From the NCBI GenBank assembly GCA_004292695.1, contig RDXV01000016.1, positions 1 to 64,000 of the forward strand: a DNA stretch of 64,000 nt, given 5' to 3'. This stretch comes from Nostocales cyanobacterium. Lineage in GTDB: Bacteria > Cyanobacteriota > Cyanobacteriia > Cyanobacteriales > Nostocaceae. The translations under genes and the position numbers were made by a program. Positions 56,774-64,000 of the stretch are shown here, piece by piece. Under the pieces are notes generated by a model. It was not told the DNA's origin, made no database searches, and saw only the letters and a list, made by a program, of their open reading frames with translations. Every line of letters begins with the position of its first letter. The first letter of the stretch is position 1.

Positions 56774-57319
56774 ATGTTGAAATTAACCGCTTTAAAAATT
56801 CAATCCCTGAGTTTAGAACATCTAAGTAGTCTGACAGAACTTGATAAAGCTTGTTTTGACGGTTTATGGACTATGGAAGGCTACAAACGAGAGTTAGAAA
56901 GCCCAAATAGCCATTTTTTAGGTATATTTTCCCCTTTTGCTGATGAATTGCTGGGAATGGCTTGTTTTTGGTCAATTTTAGAGGAAGCCCATATTACCAT
57001 TTTGGCGGTTCATCCTCAATATCAAAATCAAGGTCTGGGTCAGGCTTTGTTGTATTCTCTGTTAAAAACCGCTAGTGAGGTTGGTTTGGAAAGGGCTACT
57101 TTAGAAGTGCGAGTTTCTAACAAAGGTGCAATTTCTTTATATCAGAAGTTTGGTTTTAAAACCGCTGGTAAACGTCCTCGTTATTACAAGGATAATGATG
57201 AAGATGCTTTGATTTTATGGTTATCTGATTTACAGTATCCCAAATTTGAGCAAACTTTAGATAATTGGTATAAGATGGTTGGCGATCGCTTGGCCAGGTC
57301 TGCTTGGACTTTATCATGA
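56774..57319 (+). CDS. rimI: ribosomal protein S18-alanine N-acetyltransferase-type GNAT enzyme
   Basis: This is a GNAT acetyltransferase of the RimI type. It has [30 protein letters not shown], the acetyl-CoA loop [18 protein letters not shown] (QxxGxG), and [29 protein letters not shown] with DALIL following. It is 181 residues with a C-terminal extension of about 30 beyond RimI, as in other cyanobacterial forms. Known RimI acetylates the N terminus of ribosomal protein S18; the true substrate is inferred. The ATG at 56774 directly follows the nonamer array, so no ribosome binding site is apparent. Confidence 0.85.
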   Translation: MLKLTALKIQSLSLEHLSSLTELDKACFDGLWTMEGYKRELESPNSHFLGIFSPFADELLGMACFWSILEEAHITILAVHPQYQNQGLGQALLYSLLKTASEVGLERATLEVRVSNKGAISLYQKFGFKTAGKRPRYYKDNDEDALILWLSDLQYPKFEQTLDNWYKMVGDRLARSAWTLS

Positions 57320-57631
57320 TTTGGGACATACAGCGATTAACAACCAAACTACCGACCATCAAAAACTCTATCTTGATAAATTTTTCTATTATCAATATTT
57401 TCGATTATTTATTTTTTATAAATTAGAATTGCATATATTAAGAAATATAAATTGACATTGCATACCTTTTTATGATATTTAAGACTGTTTGGGAGTAGGT
57501 AAATAAAACATTAAGAAAACTGGTCTGTAATTTATCAATACTCCCAGAAAAGCTGGTAAATTCGCTCTCCTCACCATTCCAGCTACACAAAAAATAATAA
57601 AAACTCAGTAATTAACCCATCAAGGAGTCTG
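57320..57631. other. AT-rich intergenic region upstream of clpC
   Basis: No gene is visible. It presumably contains the clpC promoter, but no confident hexamer pair was assigned. GGAG at 57624-57627 is positioned for a GTG at 57632. Confidence 0.4.
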
Positions 57632-57730
57632 GTGGCAAAAGGGTATCTATTTTCTAAATCCAGATATCCAAAATTTTTGCCTGTGCTAAAATCAGCGTAC
57701 CGGCAAGACGCAGGTGATGGGAAAAATGCC

Positions 57731-60202
57731 ATGTTTGAACGCTTCACAGAAAAAGCCATTAAGGTAATCATGCTGGCCCAAGAAGAGGCCCGCCGTTTAG
57801 GTCACAACTTTGTGGGAACTGAGCAGATCCTCCTGGGTCTGATTGGGGAAGGCACGGGAGTGGCAGCCAAGGTGTTAAAGTCAATGGGTGTCAATTTAAA
57901 AGACGCTCGCATTGAAGTTGAAAAAATTATAGGTCGAGGTTCGGGTTTTGTGGCTGTGGAAATTCCGTTCACGCCACGAGCAAAACGAGTTTTAGAACTA
58001 TCCTTGGAAGAAGCACGCCAACTAGGGCATAACTACATTGGCACAGAGCATCTCCTGTTGGGTCTCATCCGTGAAGGGGAAGGCGTAGCAGCCAGGGTGC
58101 TAGAGAACCTGGGTGTAGATTTGTCTAAGGTTAGAACTCAAGTGATTCGGATGTTGGGAGAAACGGCAGAAGTAACGCCGGGTGGTCCCTCTGGCCGTAC
58201 AAAAACCCCAACTTTGGATGAATTTGGCTCTAATTTGACTCAAATGGCTGTGGATAACAAACTCGATCCTGTGGTGGGACGCGCCAAGGAAATCGAGCGT
58301 GTGATTCAGATTTTGGGTCGCCGGACAAAAAACAATCCAGTGCTAATTGGTGAACCTGGGGTTGGTAAAACAGCCATTGCGGAAGGTTTAGCCAGCCGTA
58401 TAGCTAATAAAGATGTTCCTGACATCTTAGAAGATAAGCGTGTTGTCACTTTGGATATTGGGTTACTGGTTGCAGGAACTAAATACCGAGGTGAATTTGA
58501 AGAGCGCCTAAAGAAAATCATGGATGAAATCCGCTCTGCGGGTAATGTCATCCTGGTAATTGACGAGGTTCATACTCTCATCGGTGCTGGTGCAGCTGAA
58601 GGGGCGATTGATGCGGCAAATATCCTCAAGCCGGCTTTGGCCAGGGGTGAGTTGCAATGTATTGGTGCGACTACTTTGGATGAGTACCGTAAGCACATTG
58701 AACGGGATGCGGCGTTGGAAAGACGCTTCCAGCCTGTGATGGTGGGTGAGCCTTCCGTTGATGAAACAATTGAAATTTTATATGGTTTGCGCGAACGCTA
58801 CGAGCAGCATCATAAGTTAAAAATTTCTGATGAGGCTTTGGTGGCGGCGGCGAAGTTGTCAGATCGATATATTAGCGATCGCTACCTCCCAGATAAAGCC
58901 ATTGACTTAATTGACGAAGCTGGTTCACGGGTTCGTTTGATTAATTCTCAGCTACCTCCAGCGGCGAAGGAGTTGGATAAGGAACTACGGCAAATCTTAA
59001 AAGAAAAAGATGATGCTGTCCGTTCTCAAGACTTTGATCGGGCTGGTGAACTGCGTGATCGGGAAATGGAAATTAAAGCGGAAATTCGCTCCATTGCCCA
59101 AAGTAAGACCAATGCAGCAGGTGGTGATGGTTTAGAGCCTGTAGTTACAGAGGAAGATATCGCTCATATTGTGGCTTCTTGGACTGGTGTCCCAGTGAAT
59201 AAACTCACTGAGTCTGAATCTGAGAAGTTGCTGCACATGGAAGATACCTTACATCAGCGCTTGATCGGTCAAGATGACGCTGTTAAGGCTGTTTCTCGTG
59301 CAATTCGTCGCGCTCGTGTGGGCTTAAAGAATCCTAACCGACCTATAGCAAGTTTTGTCTTCTCTGGACCTACCGGGGTGGGTAAAACTGAGTTGGCTAA
59401 GTCCTTGGCTTCTTACTTCTTCGGTTCTGAAGAAGCGATGATTCGCTTGGATATGTCCGAGTACATGGAGCGTCATACGGTCAGTAAGTTGATCGGTTCT
59501 CCTCCAGGTTATGTTGGTTACAACGAAGGTGGTCAGTTAACGGAAGCTGTACGCCGTCGTCCTTACACTGTGGTGCTGTTTGATGAAATCGAAAAAGCGC
59601 ACCCTGATGTTTTCAATATGCTGTTGCAGATTTTAGAAGATGGTCGTTTGACTGATGCTAAAGGACGGACAGTAGACTTTAAGAACACTTTGTTAATTTT
59701 GACTTCTAACATTGGTTCTAAGGTAATTGAGAAGGGCGGTAGCGGTATTGGTTTCGAGTTTGCTGAGGATCAAACTGAGTCTCAATACAACCGAATTCGT
59801 TCTTTGGTGAATGAGGAGTTGAAGCAATACTTCCGTCCTGAGTTCTTGAACCGGTTAGATGAGATTATCGTCTTCCGTCAGTTGAATAAGGCTGAAGTGA
59901 CCGAAATTGCTGAGATTATGCTCAAGGAAGTGTTTGGCCGCTTGACTGAGAAGGGTATTTCTTTAGAAGTGAGCGATCGCTTCAAAGACCGCTTGATTCA
60001 GGAAGGTTACAGTCCTAGCTACGGTGCAAGGCCATTACGTCGGGCAATTATGCGCTTGTTGGAAGATAGTTTGGCGGAAGAGATTCTGTCTGGACGCATC
60101 AAAGACGGTGATATTGCTTACGTTGATGTGGATGAAAATGGTGTTGTCCAAGTTACAGCTAAGGAAAGTCGGGAGTTGTTGACTCCTGGTGTTGAGTTGT
60201 AG
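57731..60202 (+). CDS. clpC: Clp protease ATPase subunit ClpC
   Basis: ClpC is the Hsp100 AAA+ unfoldase that delivers substrates to ClpP/ClpR in cyanobacteria and plastids. It has two Clp-N repeats (about 5-145, [23 protein letters not shown]), AAA-1 with [10 protein letters not shown] and VILVIDEVH, and a UVR/M coiled domain ([32 protein letters not shown]). AAA-2 has [10 protein letters not shown] and [11 protein letters not shown], and a VGF-like hydrophobic loop with the C-terminal domain completes it. The usual start MFERFTEK at 57731 gives 823 residues. A GTG at 57632 with an AAGGAG site 4 bp ahead would add 33 residues ([18 protein letters not shown]) and could be the real start. Confidence 0.95.
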   Translation: MFERFTEKAIKVIMLAQEEARRLGHNFVGTEQILLGLIGEGTGVAAKVLKSMGVNLKDARIEVEKIIGRGSGFVAVEIPFTPRAKRVLELSLEEARQLGHNYIGTEHLLLGLIREGEGVAARVLENLGVDLSKVRTQVIRMLGETAEVTPGGPSGRTKTPTLDEFGSNLTQMAVDNKLDPVVGRAKEIERVIQILGRRTKNNPVLIGEPGVGKTAIAEGLASRIANKDVPDILEDKRVVTLDIGLLVAGTKYRGEFEERLKKIMDEIRSAGNVILVIDEVHTLIGAGAAEGAIDAANILKPALARGELQCIGATTLDEYRKHIERDAALERRFQPVMVGEPSVDETIEILYGLRERYEQHHKLKISDEALVAAAKLSDRYISDRYLPDKAIDLIDEAGSRVRLINSQLPPAAKELDKELRQILKEKDDAVRSQDFDRAGELRDREMEIKAEIRSIAQSKTNAAGGDGLEPVVTEEDIAHIVASWTGVPVNKLTESESEKLLHMEDTLHQRLIGQDDAVKAVSRAIRRARVGLKNPNRPIASFVFSGPTGVGKTELAKSLASYFFGSEEAMIRLDMSEYMERHTVSKLIGSPPGYVGYNEGGQLTEAVRRRPYTVVLFDEIEKAHPDVFNMLLQILEDGRLTDAKGRTVDFKNTLLILTSNIGSKVIEKGGSGIGFEFAEDQTESQYNRIRSLVNEELKQYFRPEFLNRLDEIIVFRQLNKAEVTEIAEIMLKEVFGRLTEKGISLEVSDRFKDRLIQEGYSPSYGARPLRRAIMRLLEDSLAEEILSGRIKDGDIAYVDVDENGVVQVTAKESRELLTPGVEL

Positions 60203-60227
60203 TTGGAATTTTTTCAATAATAAAAAA

Positions 60228-60263
60228 ACGGTGGAGGATGTAGGTTCTCTGCCGTTTTTTTTT
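60228..60263 (+). terminator. rho-independent terminator of clpC
   Basis: ACGGTGGAG (60228-60236) pairs with CTCTGCCGT (60247-60255), including two G-T pairs, across a 10-base loop, followed by nine or more T residues. It begins 26 bp after the clpC stop. Confidence 0.9.
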
Positions 60264-60378
60264 GCGTTTATTAATAAATATTAAGAATATCGTCTCTGAT
60301 ATAAAAGATACATTAACAATTTTTACTTCTCACAATTTACGTAAAACAATATGATAAATTTTACATTAAAATCTATAT

Positions 60379-61563
60379 ATGTTAGTGAGGTTGTTTATGA
60401 CTTTTTTTATTACTTCGTGTATCAAGTGTAGTCTGGTAAATCACGAGATATTTATGCAGCTTGTGGGCATATATATTTTTATGAATAATGAGCCGATAAC
60501 TCCAGTGTGGAAAACAACATTAATTTTAATTTGGCGCATTATTTCTATTACTTTATGGGCAATGCTTATTCTAATAGTTATATCATCTTTCGGTAGATAC
60601 TTTGCTTTTGGTGAAGTTCTTACTCCAGAGTCTACAAAGACTACTTTAGAAACTCCCATTAGTACATCTAGTAATACTTTACTGGATGATAAATTTAAGA
60701 GAGATATTAATATTGCTCTTACAGCAGCTTATGAATCTGCTATAAAAACTGCAAAAAATAACTTAGATTTATGGAATGCTGATTTAATGAGTAGAGTAGA
60801 CAATCCAGGAAATAATAATGATTTTCTAGACTGGTATTTTGGATATTGGACTCAGCAGAAATTAGGTTTGGAAGGTTCTTTACAAGCAGCAACTCATTTT
60901 TTTAATCAAAATGCTCTAACAGCTAAGGAGAAAATACAAGAGGAAGTTCTTACAGAATTTACTAATCAAGTTTTAAGACCAGAGATTGCTAAACTTGAGT
61001 TCAAGAATATATGCAGAAATATTGCAGAAATATACACCAGTGAATTACAGAAAAATTTAGAAAATATTCGTGTTAAATATAGTATTCCAGAATCAAATTG
61101 GAATGAATATTTAAATAGTATTACTGTAGTAGTAACAAACACAAACGGCAGACAATTTCCACTCAAGCTTAAAGCTTTTACAATAGGAGGTCTGGGAGCA
61201 ACTACATTGCTAACTAAAGTAGCTGTTGTAGCAATTGAAAAGGTAACAGCACAGGTAGGAACTAAAGTAATTTTAAAAGCTGGTGCAAGTTTTTTAAGCA
61301 AAGCAAGTGCTATAGCTGGAGGTGAGTTACTAGGACCAGCAGTAACCGTAGTTATTATAGTATGGGATGCAATAGATATCCATAACACTGAAGCAGTATA
61401 TCGTCCCATATTAAAGGAAAGTATTGAAAAATATTTTACAGAAATGACAAAAGATATTCTCAGTGATGAAGAAAATGGAATACAAAAGGTAATTTACGAT
61501 ATAGAGGCTAGTATTAGAAGAAGCTTTACTAATTCTCGTGTTCCAATACTTAATTATCACTAA
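60379..61563 (+). CDS. hypothetical membrane protein of the 60-64 kb accessory tail
   Basis: I do not recognise this 394-residue protein. One N-terminal membrane helix (TLILIWRIISITLWAMLILIVISSF, about 47-73) is followed by a long helical region with a coiled-coil look. A hydrophobic Ala/Gly/Val-rich stretch (about 270-335, GGLGATTLLTKVAVVAIEKV then ILKAGASFLSKASAIAGGELLGPAVTVVIIV) could be a second membrane domain or a hydrophobic hairpin, then a soluble tail. The hydrophobic stretch resembles those in large membrane-perturbing proteins, but no family is claimed. The start is unclear: ATG 60379 or, better fitting the helix, ATG 60481. Confidence 0.55.
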   Translation: MLVRLFMTFFITSCIKCSLVNHEIFMQLVGIYIFMNNEPITPVWKTTLILIWRIISITLWAMLILIVISSFGRYFAFGEVLTPESTKTTLETPISTSSNTLLDDKFKRDINIALTAAYESAIKTAKNNLDLWNADLMSRVDNPGNNNDFLDWYFGYWTQQKLGLEGSLQAATHFFNQNALTAKEKIQEEVLTEFTNQVLRPEIAKLEFKNICRNIAEIYTSELQKNLENIRVKYSIPESNWNEYLNSITVVVTNTNGRQFPLKLKAFTIGGLGATTLLTKVAVVAIEKVTAQVGTKVILKAGASFLSKASAIAGGELLGPAVTVVIIVWDAIDIHNTEAVYRPILKESIEKYFTEMTKDILSDEENGIQKVIYDIEASIRRSFTNSRVPILNYH

Positions 61564-61903
61564 AATTTTGATGTTCAAACAACAGCTTATCAATAGTCGT
61601 CAATTGATGAAGTTAGCAATCGAGAAATGAAAAGGTTGTTAGCTGCACAATTTGACTTAACGTTACAGTATTACCAGCAAAATCAAGAATTGTGAATAGC
61701 AACTTCAAACCTCAGTCCCGCAAGGAAATGAATTTCCTTGCTAATAGCTAAAGTCATCTAAATATGACTAAATAACCGGAAAATTTTTTAGTAAACTTTA
61801 GTTTACTTTGGTTATTAGCCCTGAAATTCATTTCTGGGCGGGTGTAGAAGCAAACAGATAGCTTTGGGATGAACAATGACATTAGTTAATCATCAAGTAA
61901 TGA
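61564..61903. other. 340-bp palindrome-rich gap with a short coding remnant
   Basis: An orphan frame at about 61601-61696 encodes IDEVSNREMKRLLAAQFDLT and ends QYYQQNQEL before a stop, without a start, so probably the tail of a lost gene. After it come several consecutive hairpins: GCAAGGAAAT-GA-ATTTCCTTGC (61720-61741), AGTCAT-N6-ATGACT (61752-61769), AATAACC...GGTTATT (61771-61777 / 61810-61816) enclosing AGTAAAC...GTTTACT (61790-61796 / 61801-61807), and CCTGAAAT...ATTTCTGGG (about 61820-61837). Confidence 0.5.
61720..61840. mobile_element. possible IS200/IS605-family end or derived palindromic element
   Basis: A run of four hairpins with short loops and the repeated AAATGAATTTC / GAAATTCATTTC motif resembles the subterminal hairpins of IS200/IS605-type transposons or the palindromic elements derived from them. 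No tnpA or tnpB frame is present. The nature remains uncertain because the ends cannot be defined by eye. Confidence 0.3.
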
Positions 61904-62695
61904 TTATAATGGTCTAATAAATACTTTCACTGCTAAACCATCTGTAGTCTTGCTTAAATCGTTTTCAATTCCACGAGGATTTTTAATTCTTCTTTCTGGA
62001 TCATAAACAAAACAAATGAGAGTTTTACAATCAGGATGTGATTTATAACGAGTAATGTCTACAATTAATTGCTCTCCAATTTCTTTATCAGTAAGCTTTT
62101 CACTTGTCTTTTTAATCTCAATAACAGTTTGTTCAGTCTTTAACAGAAAGTCAACTCTTGAAGCACAACCAGCACAACTTGGAGTACATTCTTCATCTCT
62201 GATATCATCAAAATATAAAGTTAGTAAAGCATGGAACAAATCCTGAACATCATACTCATCATTAATTTTTATTGTTTGCCTTTTACTGTGTCTGATTTGC
62301 AGTTGTCTAGCAACAGAATCAAATCTATTACAAATAATTTCAATATTGTTGAAATGAGAAATAACAAGTTGATTCATGTCAGGTTCTTCCCAATACTCTT
62401 CTATTTCCCGTATCATTGATTCTAAAATTGCATGAGCTTTATCTAAGGCTTGCAGAAAGAATTTATCTTTAAGAGATTTGTCATAACTATTTCCAAAGGC
62501 AATTTTTGGACTGTAGAAAAAAATATCCTTAAAATCGTTAACATATTGAGTATTATATCCAAATATCTTGGTTATACAAATTTGTGTATCTCGCTTCCAC
62601 TTCTCAAACTCTTTGCCCCATAAACATTGTATTTTTAGATTATCAATTAATTGAATTTGATGTTGAATTTTTGCAATTGCCTCTTCTTTTTTCAT
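61904..62695 (-). CDS. orphan DpnII/MboI-type restriction-endonuclease-fold protein
   Basis: The C-terminal domain (about 150-263) reads DVQDLFHALLTLYFDDIRDEECTPSCAGCASRVDFLLKTEQTVIEIKKT and LTDKEIGEQLIVDITRYKSHPDCKTLICFVYDPE. These are the signatures of the REase_DpnII-MboI-like PD-(D/E)XK family: the catalytic Asp in RVDFLL and the ExK in IEIKK. The helical N-terminal half (1-140, KKEEAIAKIQHQIQLIDNLK) is of the kind found in orphan members of this family, which often act as effectors in conflict systems. No methyltransferase adjoins it here. It is 263 residues and minus strand, in the accessory tail. Its role as a defence effector is inferred. Confidence 0.75.
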   Translation of the reverse strand: MKKEEAIAKIQHQIQLIDNLKIQCLWGKEFEKWKRDTQICITKIFGYNTQYVNDFKDIFFYSPKIAFGNSYDKSLKDKFFLQALDKAHAILESMIREIEEYWEEPDMNQLVISHFNNIEIICNRFDSVARQLQIRHSKRQTIKINDEYDVQDLFHALLTLYFDDIRDEECTPSCAGCASRVDFLLKTEQTVIEIKKTSEKLTDKEIGEQLIVDITRYKSHPDCKTLICFVYDPERRIKNPRGIENDLSKTTDGLAVKVFIRPL

Positions 62696-62779
62696 TTTTT
62701 AAACTTAATTTACAACATAGCTGTATTGTAACATTTGTTGTTGCTTTTATTAGAGGTTGTGATATAACTCCTAGTTAAC

Positions 62780-63005
62780 AGTGAAGATAATGCGATCGCT
62801 TCTTGTTAACAGTGGAATGAGTGCGATCGCTCTTATTTAACAGTGCAAGATATAAGTTAGCATAGTTTACCGAAGGTATCGCGTGATTAACTCAAATACT
62901 TGATATCATAAATAGTAAAAAGCCATTCAAATTCTTCAACCATGACAGAATTACTACAGCGTGCGATCGCTCTTTGTTGATTAATAGTGGAAGCAGTGCG
63001 TTAGC
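62780..63005. repeat. HIP1-bearing repeated unit
   Basis: The unit GCGATCGCTYTT-TTAACAGTGGAA-GTGCG is seen twice in tandem (from 62792 and 62822) and a third time, diverged, from 62962. The copies carry HIP1 octamers. The last copy runs into a truncated antitoxin-like frame. Confidence 0.6.
62942..62980 (+). pseudogene. truncated antitoxin-like reading frame (13 codons)
   Basis: ATG at 62942 encodes MTELLQRAIALC and then TGA. MTELLQxAIA is the usual start of small cyanobacterial antitoxins found upstream of PIN or RelE toxins. After AIA the sequence turns into the HIP1-bearing repeat. The antitoxin has therefore lost its body, or the repeat has replaced it. Confidence 0.5.
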
Positions 63006-63033
63006 GTAACTGAATTTAGGGAAAAACTTAAAA

Positions 63034-63063
63034 AATGGTAAAGTATATAACCTATTTACCATT
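63034..63063. promoter_or_regulatory. operator-like palindrome upstream of the PIN gene
   Basis: AATGGTAAA (63034-63042) and TTTACCATT (63055-63063) are perfect 9-bp inverted arms with a 12-bp centre containing GTATATAA, a possible -10. It lies 21 bp before the PIN gene start, the usual place for toxin-antitoxin autoregulation. Confidence 0.6.
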
Positions 63064-63083
63064 GTTATTACAAAAATCTTTAA

Positions 63084-63488
63084 ATGATTAATTTAGATAC
63101 TGGCACTGCTATAGCTTTTATAGCGGAAAATTCTACTACCCGTTATGTGTTGCGACAATATGTAAATGAACAAGAAATGGTAATGACTCAAACCGCATTT
63201 TCTGAGTTTACCACTATAGTTAAAACAATTGGCGGACTATCAGAACAAAGTAGAGCTAATCGCTTTTTGCAAAGAGTAACTATCATCCCTGATAACCCAT
63301 CACTTAGAGCTTTAAATCTGCAACCAACACGAAAAATAGGAATAAACGATATTATTATTTTAGGTACAGGTGATCAACTAGGTATTGTCACCACCACAGC
63401 AGATGCAAAAGCAGTGAGAGCCGCTTCTGCTCAAGGTGTGGATTTTCATGTATATATTCATCCACCTTTTCCTTTAACTGGTAATTAA
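63084..63488 (+). CDS. PIN-domain ribonuclease-like protein (DUF1308-like)
   Basis: This 134-residue PIN-fold protein has NLDTGTAIAFIAENS at the start (first catalytic Asp), TAFSEFTTIVKTIG (conserved Glu), INDIIILGTGDQLG (acidic centre) and VTTTADAKAVRAA (last Asp). PIN proteins are Mg-dependent RNases, often toxins. No intact antitoxin precedes it; a 13-codon remnant does. The next gene starts 2 bp after its stop and is thus coupled, which makes that gene a candidate partner or antitoxin replacement. Confidence 0.75.
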   Translation: MINLDTGTAIAFIAENSTTRYVLRQYVNEQEMVMTQTAFSEFTTIVKTIGGLSEQSRANRFLQRVTIIPDNPSLRALNLQPTRKIGINDIIILGTGDQLGIVTTTADAKAVRAASAQGVDFHVYIHPPFPLTGN

Positions 63489-63490
63489 TC

Positions 63491-63784
63491 ATGCAAATCA
63501 CTATTTCACCACATCTACAAAGTACATATAAATTAATTCAAAATGCTTTCCCCAATGGGATAGAACCACAAAATTATTTACCGCTTTTAGCATTACTTAG
63601 TGAAGAAATGTCAGATAGAAATTTAGCTGAAGTTGTAGCTTACTATAGTGGTAAAGATTATAGTGTTGTACTCAATGACATCTATCGAGTGCAATCAATT
63701 GATATACCTATACCTGAAGCAATTGATAATTTAAAAGAAAAATTGATTATTTGTGGTTATGAACAGTGGCTTGAGGAAGGATAA
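63491..63784 (+). CDS. DUF3349-like small protein
   Basis: This 97-residue helical protein contains FPNGIEPQNYLPLLALLSEEMSDRNLAEVVAYYSG and IPEAIDNLKEKLIICGYEQWL. This agrees with the DUF3349 pattern known mainly from actinobacteria, a small fold of unknown function. It begins 2 bp after the PIN gene stop and may be its cognate partner. A stop-to-ATG gap of 11 bp leads to the next frame, so all three are probably one operon. Confidence 0.65.
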   Translation: MQITISPHLQSTYKLIQNAFPNGIEPQNYLPLLALLSEEMSDRNLAEVVAYYSGKDYSVVLNDIYRVQSIDIPIPEAIDNLKEKLIICGYEQWLEEG

Positions 63785-63795
63785 AAGCAGGTGGT

Positions 63796-64000
63796 ATGAA
63801 TCAGCCTAATTTTCAATGTATGAATCTGAAAGAATTACGTCGTTATGTTCTCACTCACAGAGAAGATATTGCAGCTTTTCACGCTTATATAGATCGTTCC
63901 AAGTCTGAAGGAAGGATGATTACTATTAACCCGAATGATGACAATTGGGAAGAGAAGGTAAAACACATTATAATTAAAAATGAAATCTTGAAAAATCAAG
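63796..64000 (+). CDS. DUF6887-like small protein (partial, runs off the window)
   Basis: The frame from ATG 63796 reads MNQPNFQCMNLKELRRYVLTHREDIAAFHAYIDRSKSEGRMITINP and continues to the end of the window without a stop. NLKELRRYVLTHRED-AFHAYIDR is typical of the small cyanobacterial DUF6887 family, often in toxin-antitoxin-like pairs. It follows the PIN and DUF3349-like genes closely. The 3' end and any partner gene are outside the window. Confidence 0.7.
   Translation, partial: MNQPNFQCMNLKELRRYVLTHREDIAAFHAYIDRSKSEGRMITINPNDDNWEEKVKHIIIKNEILKNQ

Noticed and set aside
56592-56829. Pro/Leu-rich or Cys/Pro-Ser-rich small proteins over the nonamer array
   Set aside because: They are translations of CTCCCCCTG tandem repeats, with no ribosome binding site and no non-repeat sequence.

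Overview
The window is a chromosomal stretch from a filamentous, heterocyst-forming-type cyanobacterium (Nostocales). The evidence is its low G+C content, frequent HIP1 octamers (GCGATCGC), and many heptamer or nonamer tandem repeats between genes (TTCCCTA, TCAACTA, TAGTCAT, TTTAGAA, CTTCCCCTG types). The housekeeping genes are also cyanobacterial in type, for example ClpC, DUF3143 next to a J-domain protein, and a DnaK with an Arg/Asp/Tyr-rich tail. No species is claimed.

Layout. 0.3-2 kb: moeA and a small hypothetical gene. 2-14.9 kb: an accessory island. Its minus-strand genes encode a ParA-type ATPase; an 875-residue protein joining an RNase D-like DEDDy exonuclease, a Cas4/AddB-like Fe-S nuclease and an FtsK-type motor; a 680-residue P-loop ATPase; and a winged-helix-like protein. 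Further up are a WbsX-type sugar enzyme, a second copy of the ATPase that lacks the Walker B aspartate, and two glycosyltransferases. This nuclease-motor-ATPase set is the best candidate in the window for an undescribed genome-defence or DNA-processing system. 15-29 kb: a PAS-CRP regulator, a GH10-like secreted protein, a site-2 protease, a multi-PAS histidine kinase and an RND efflux pair. 29-42.6 kb: a C5 cytosine methyltransferase with a small divergent partner, a SAM methyltransferase/metallophosphoesterase pair, an ARMT1-like phosphatase, a split FluG-like pair (amidohydrolase plus glutamine synthetase-like), cysE, a DUF3352 protein, a rhodanese and hrcA.

42.82-46.97 kb: a compact integrated element of about 4.1 kb in the 3' end of a tRNA-Leu(CAA) gene. 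Its boundaries are 26-bp direct repeats. It carries a tyrosine recombinase, four small genes of unknown function, three copies of an AT-rich operator-like repeat, three large nested inverted repeats, and repeated 9-mers near both ends that resemble recombinase arm sites.

47-60 kb: an M28 peptidase; a dnaK gene broken by an apparent 13-bp deletion just after the GGGTF motif; dnaJ; DUF29; a Uma2 remnant; a J-domain protein with DUF3143; uppS-cdaA; lysA; rimI; and clpC with a clear terminator. 60-64 kb: an accessory tail with an unknown membrane protein, a palindrome-rich possible IS200/IS605 remnant, an orphan DpnII/MboI-like nuclease, and a PIN-domain gene whose upstream antitoxin-like reading frame is cut to 13 codons. 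A DUF3349-like gene and a DUF6887-like gene that runs off the window follow it.

All assignments come from reading motifs by eye. No database search was run.
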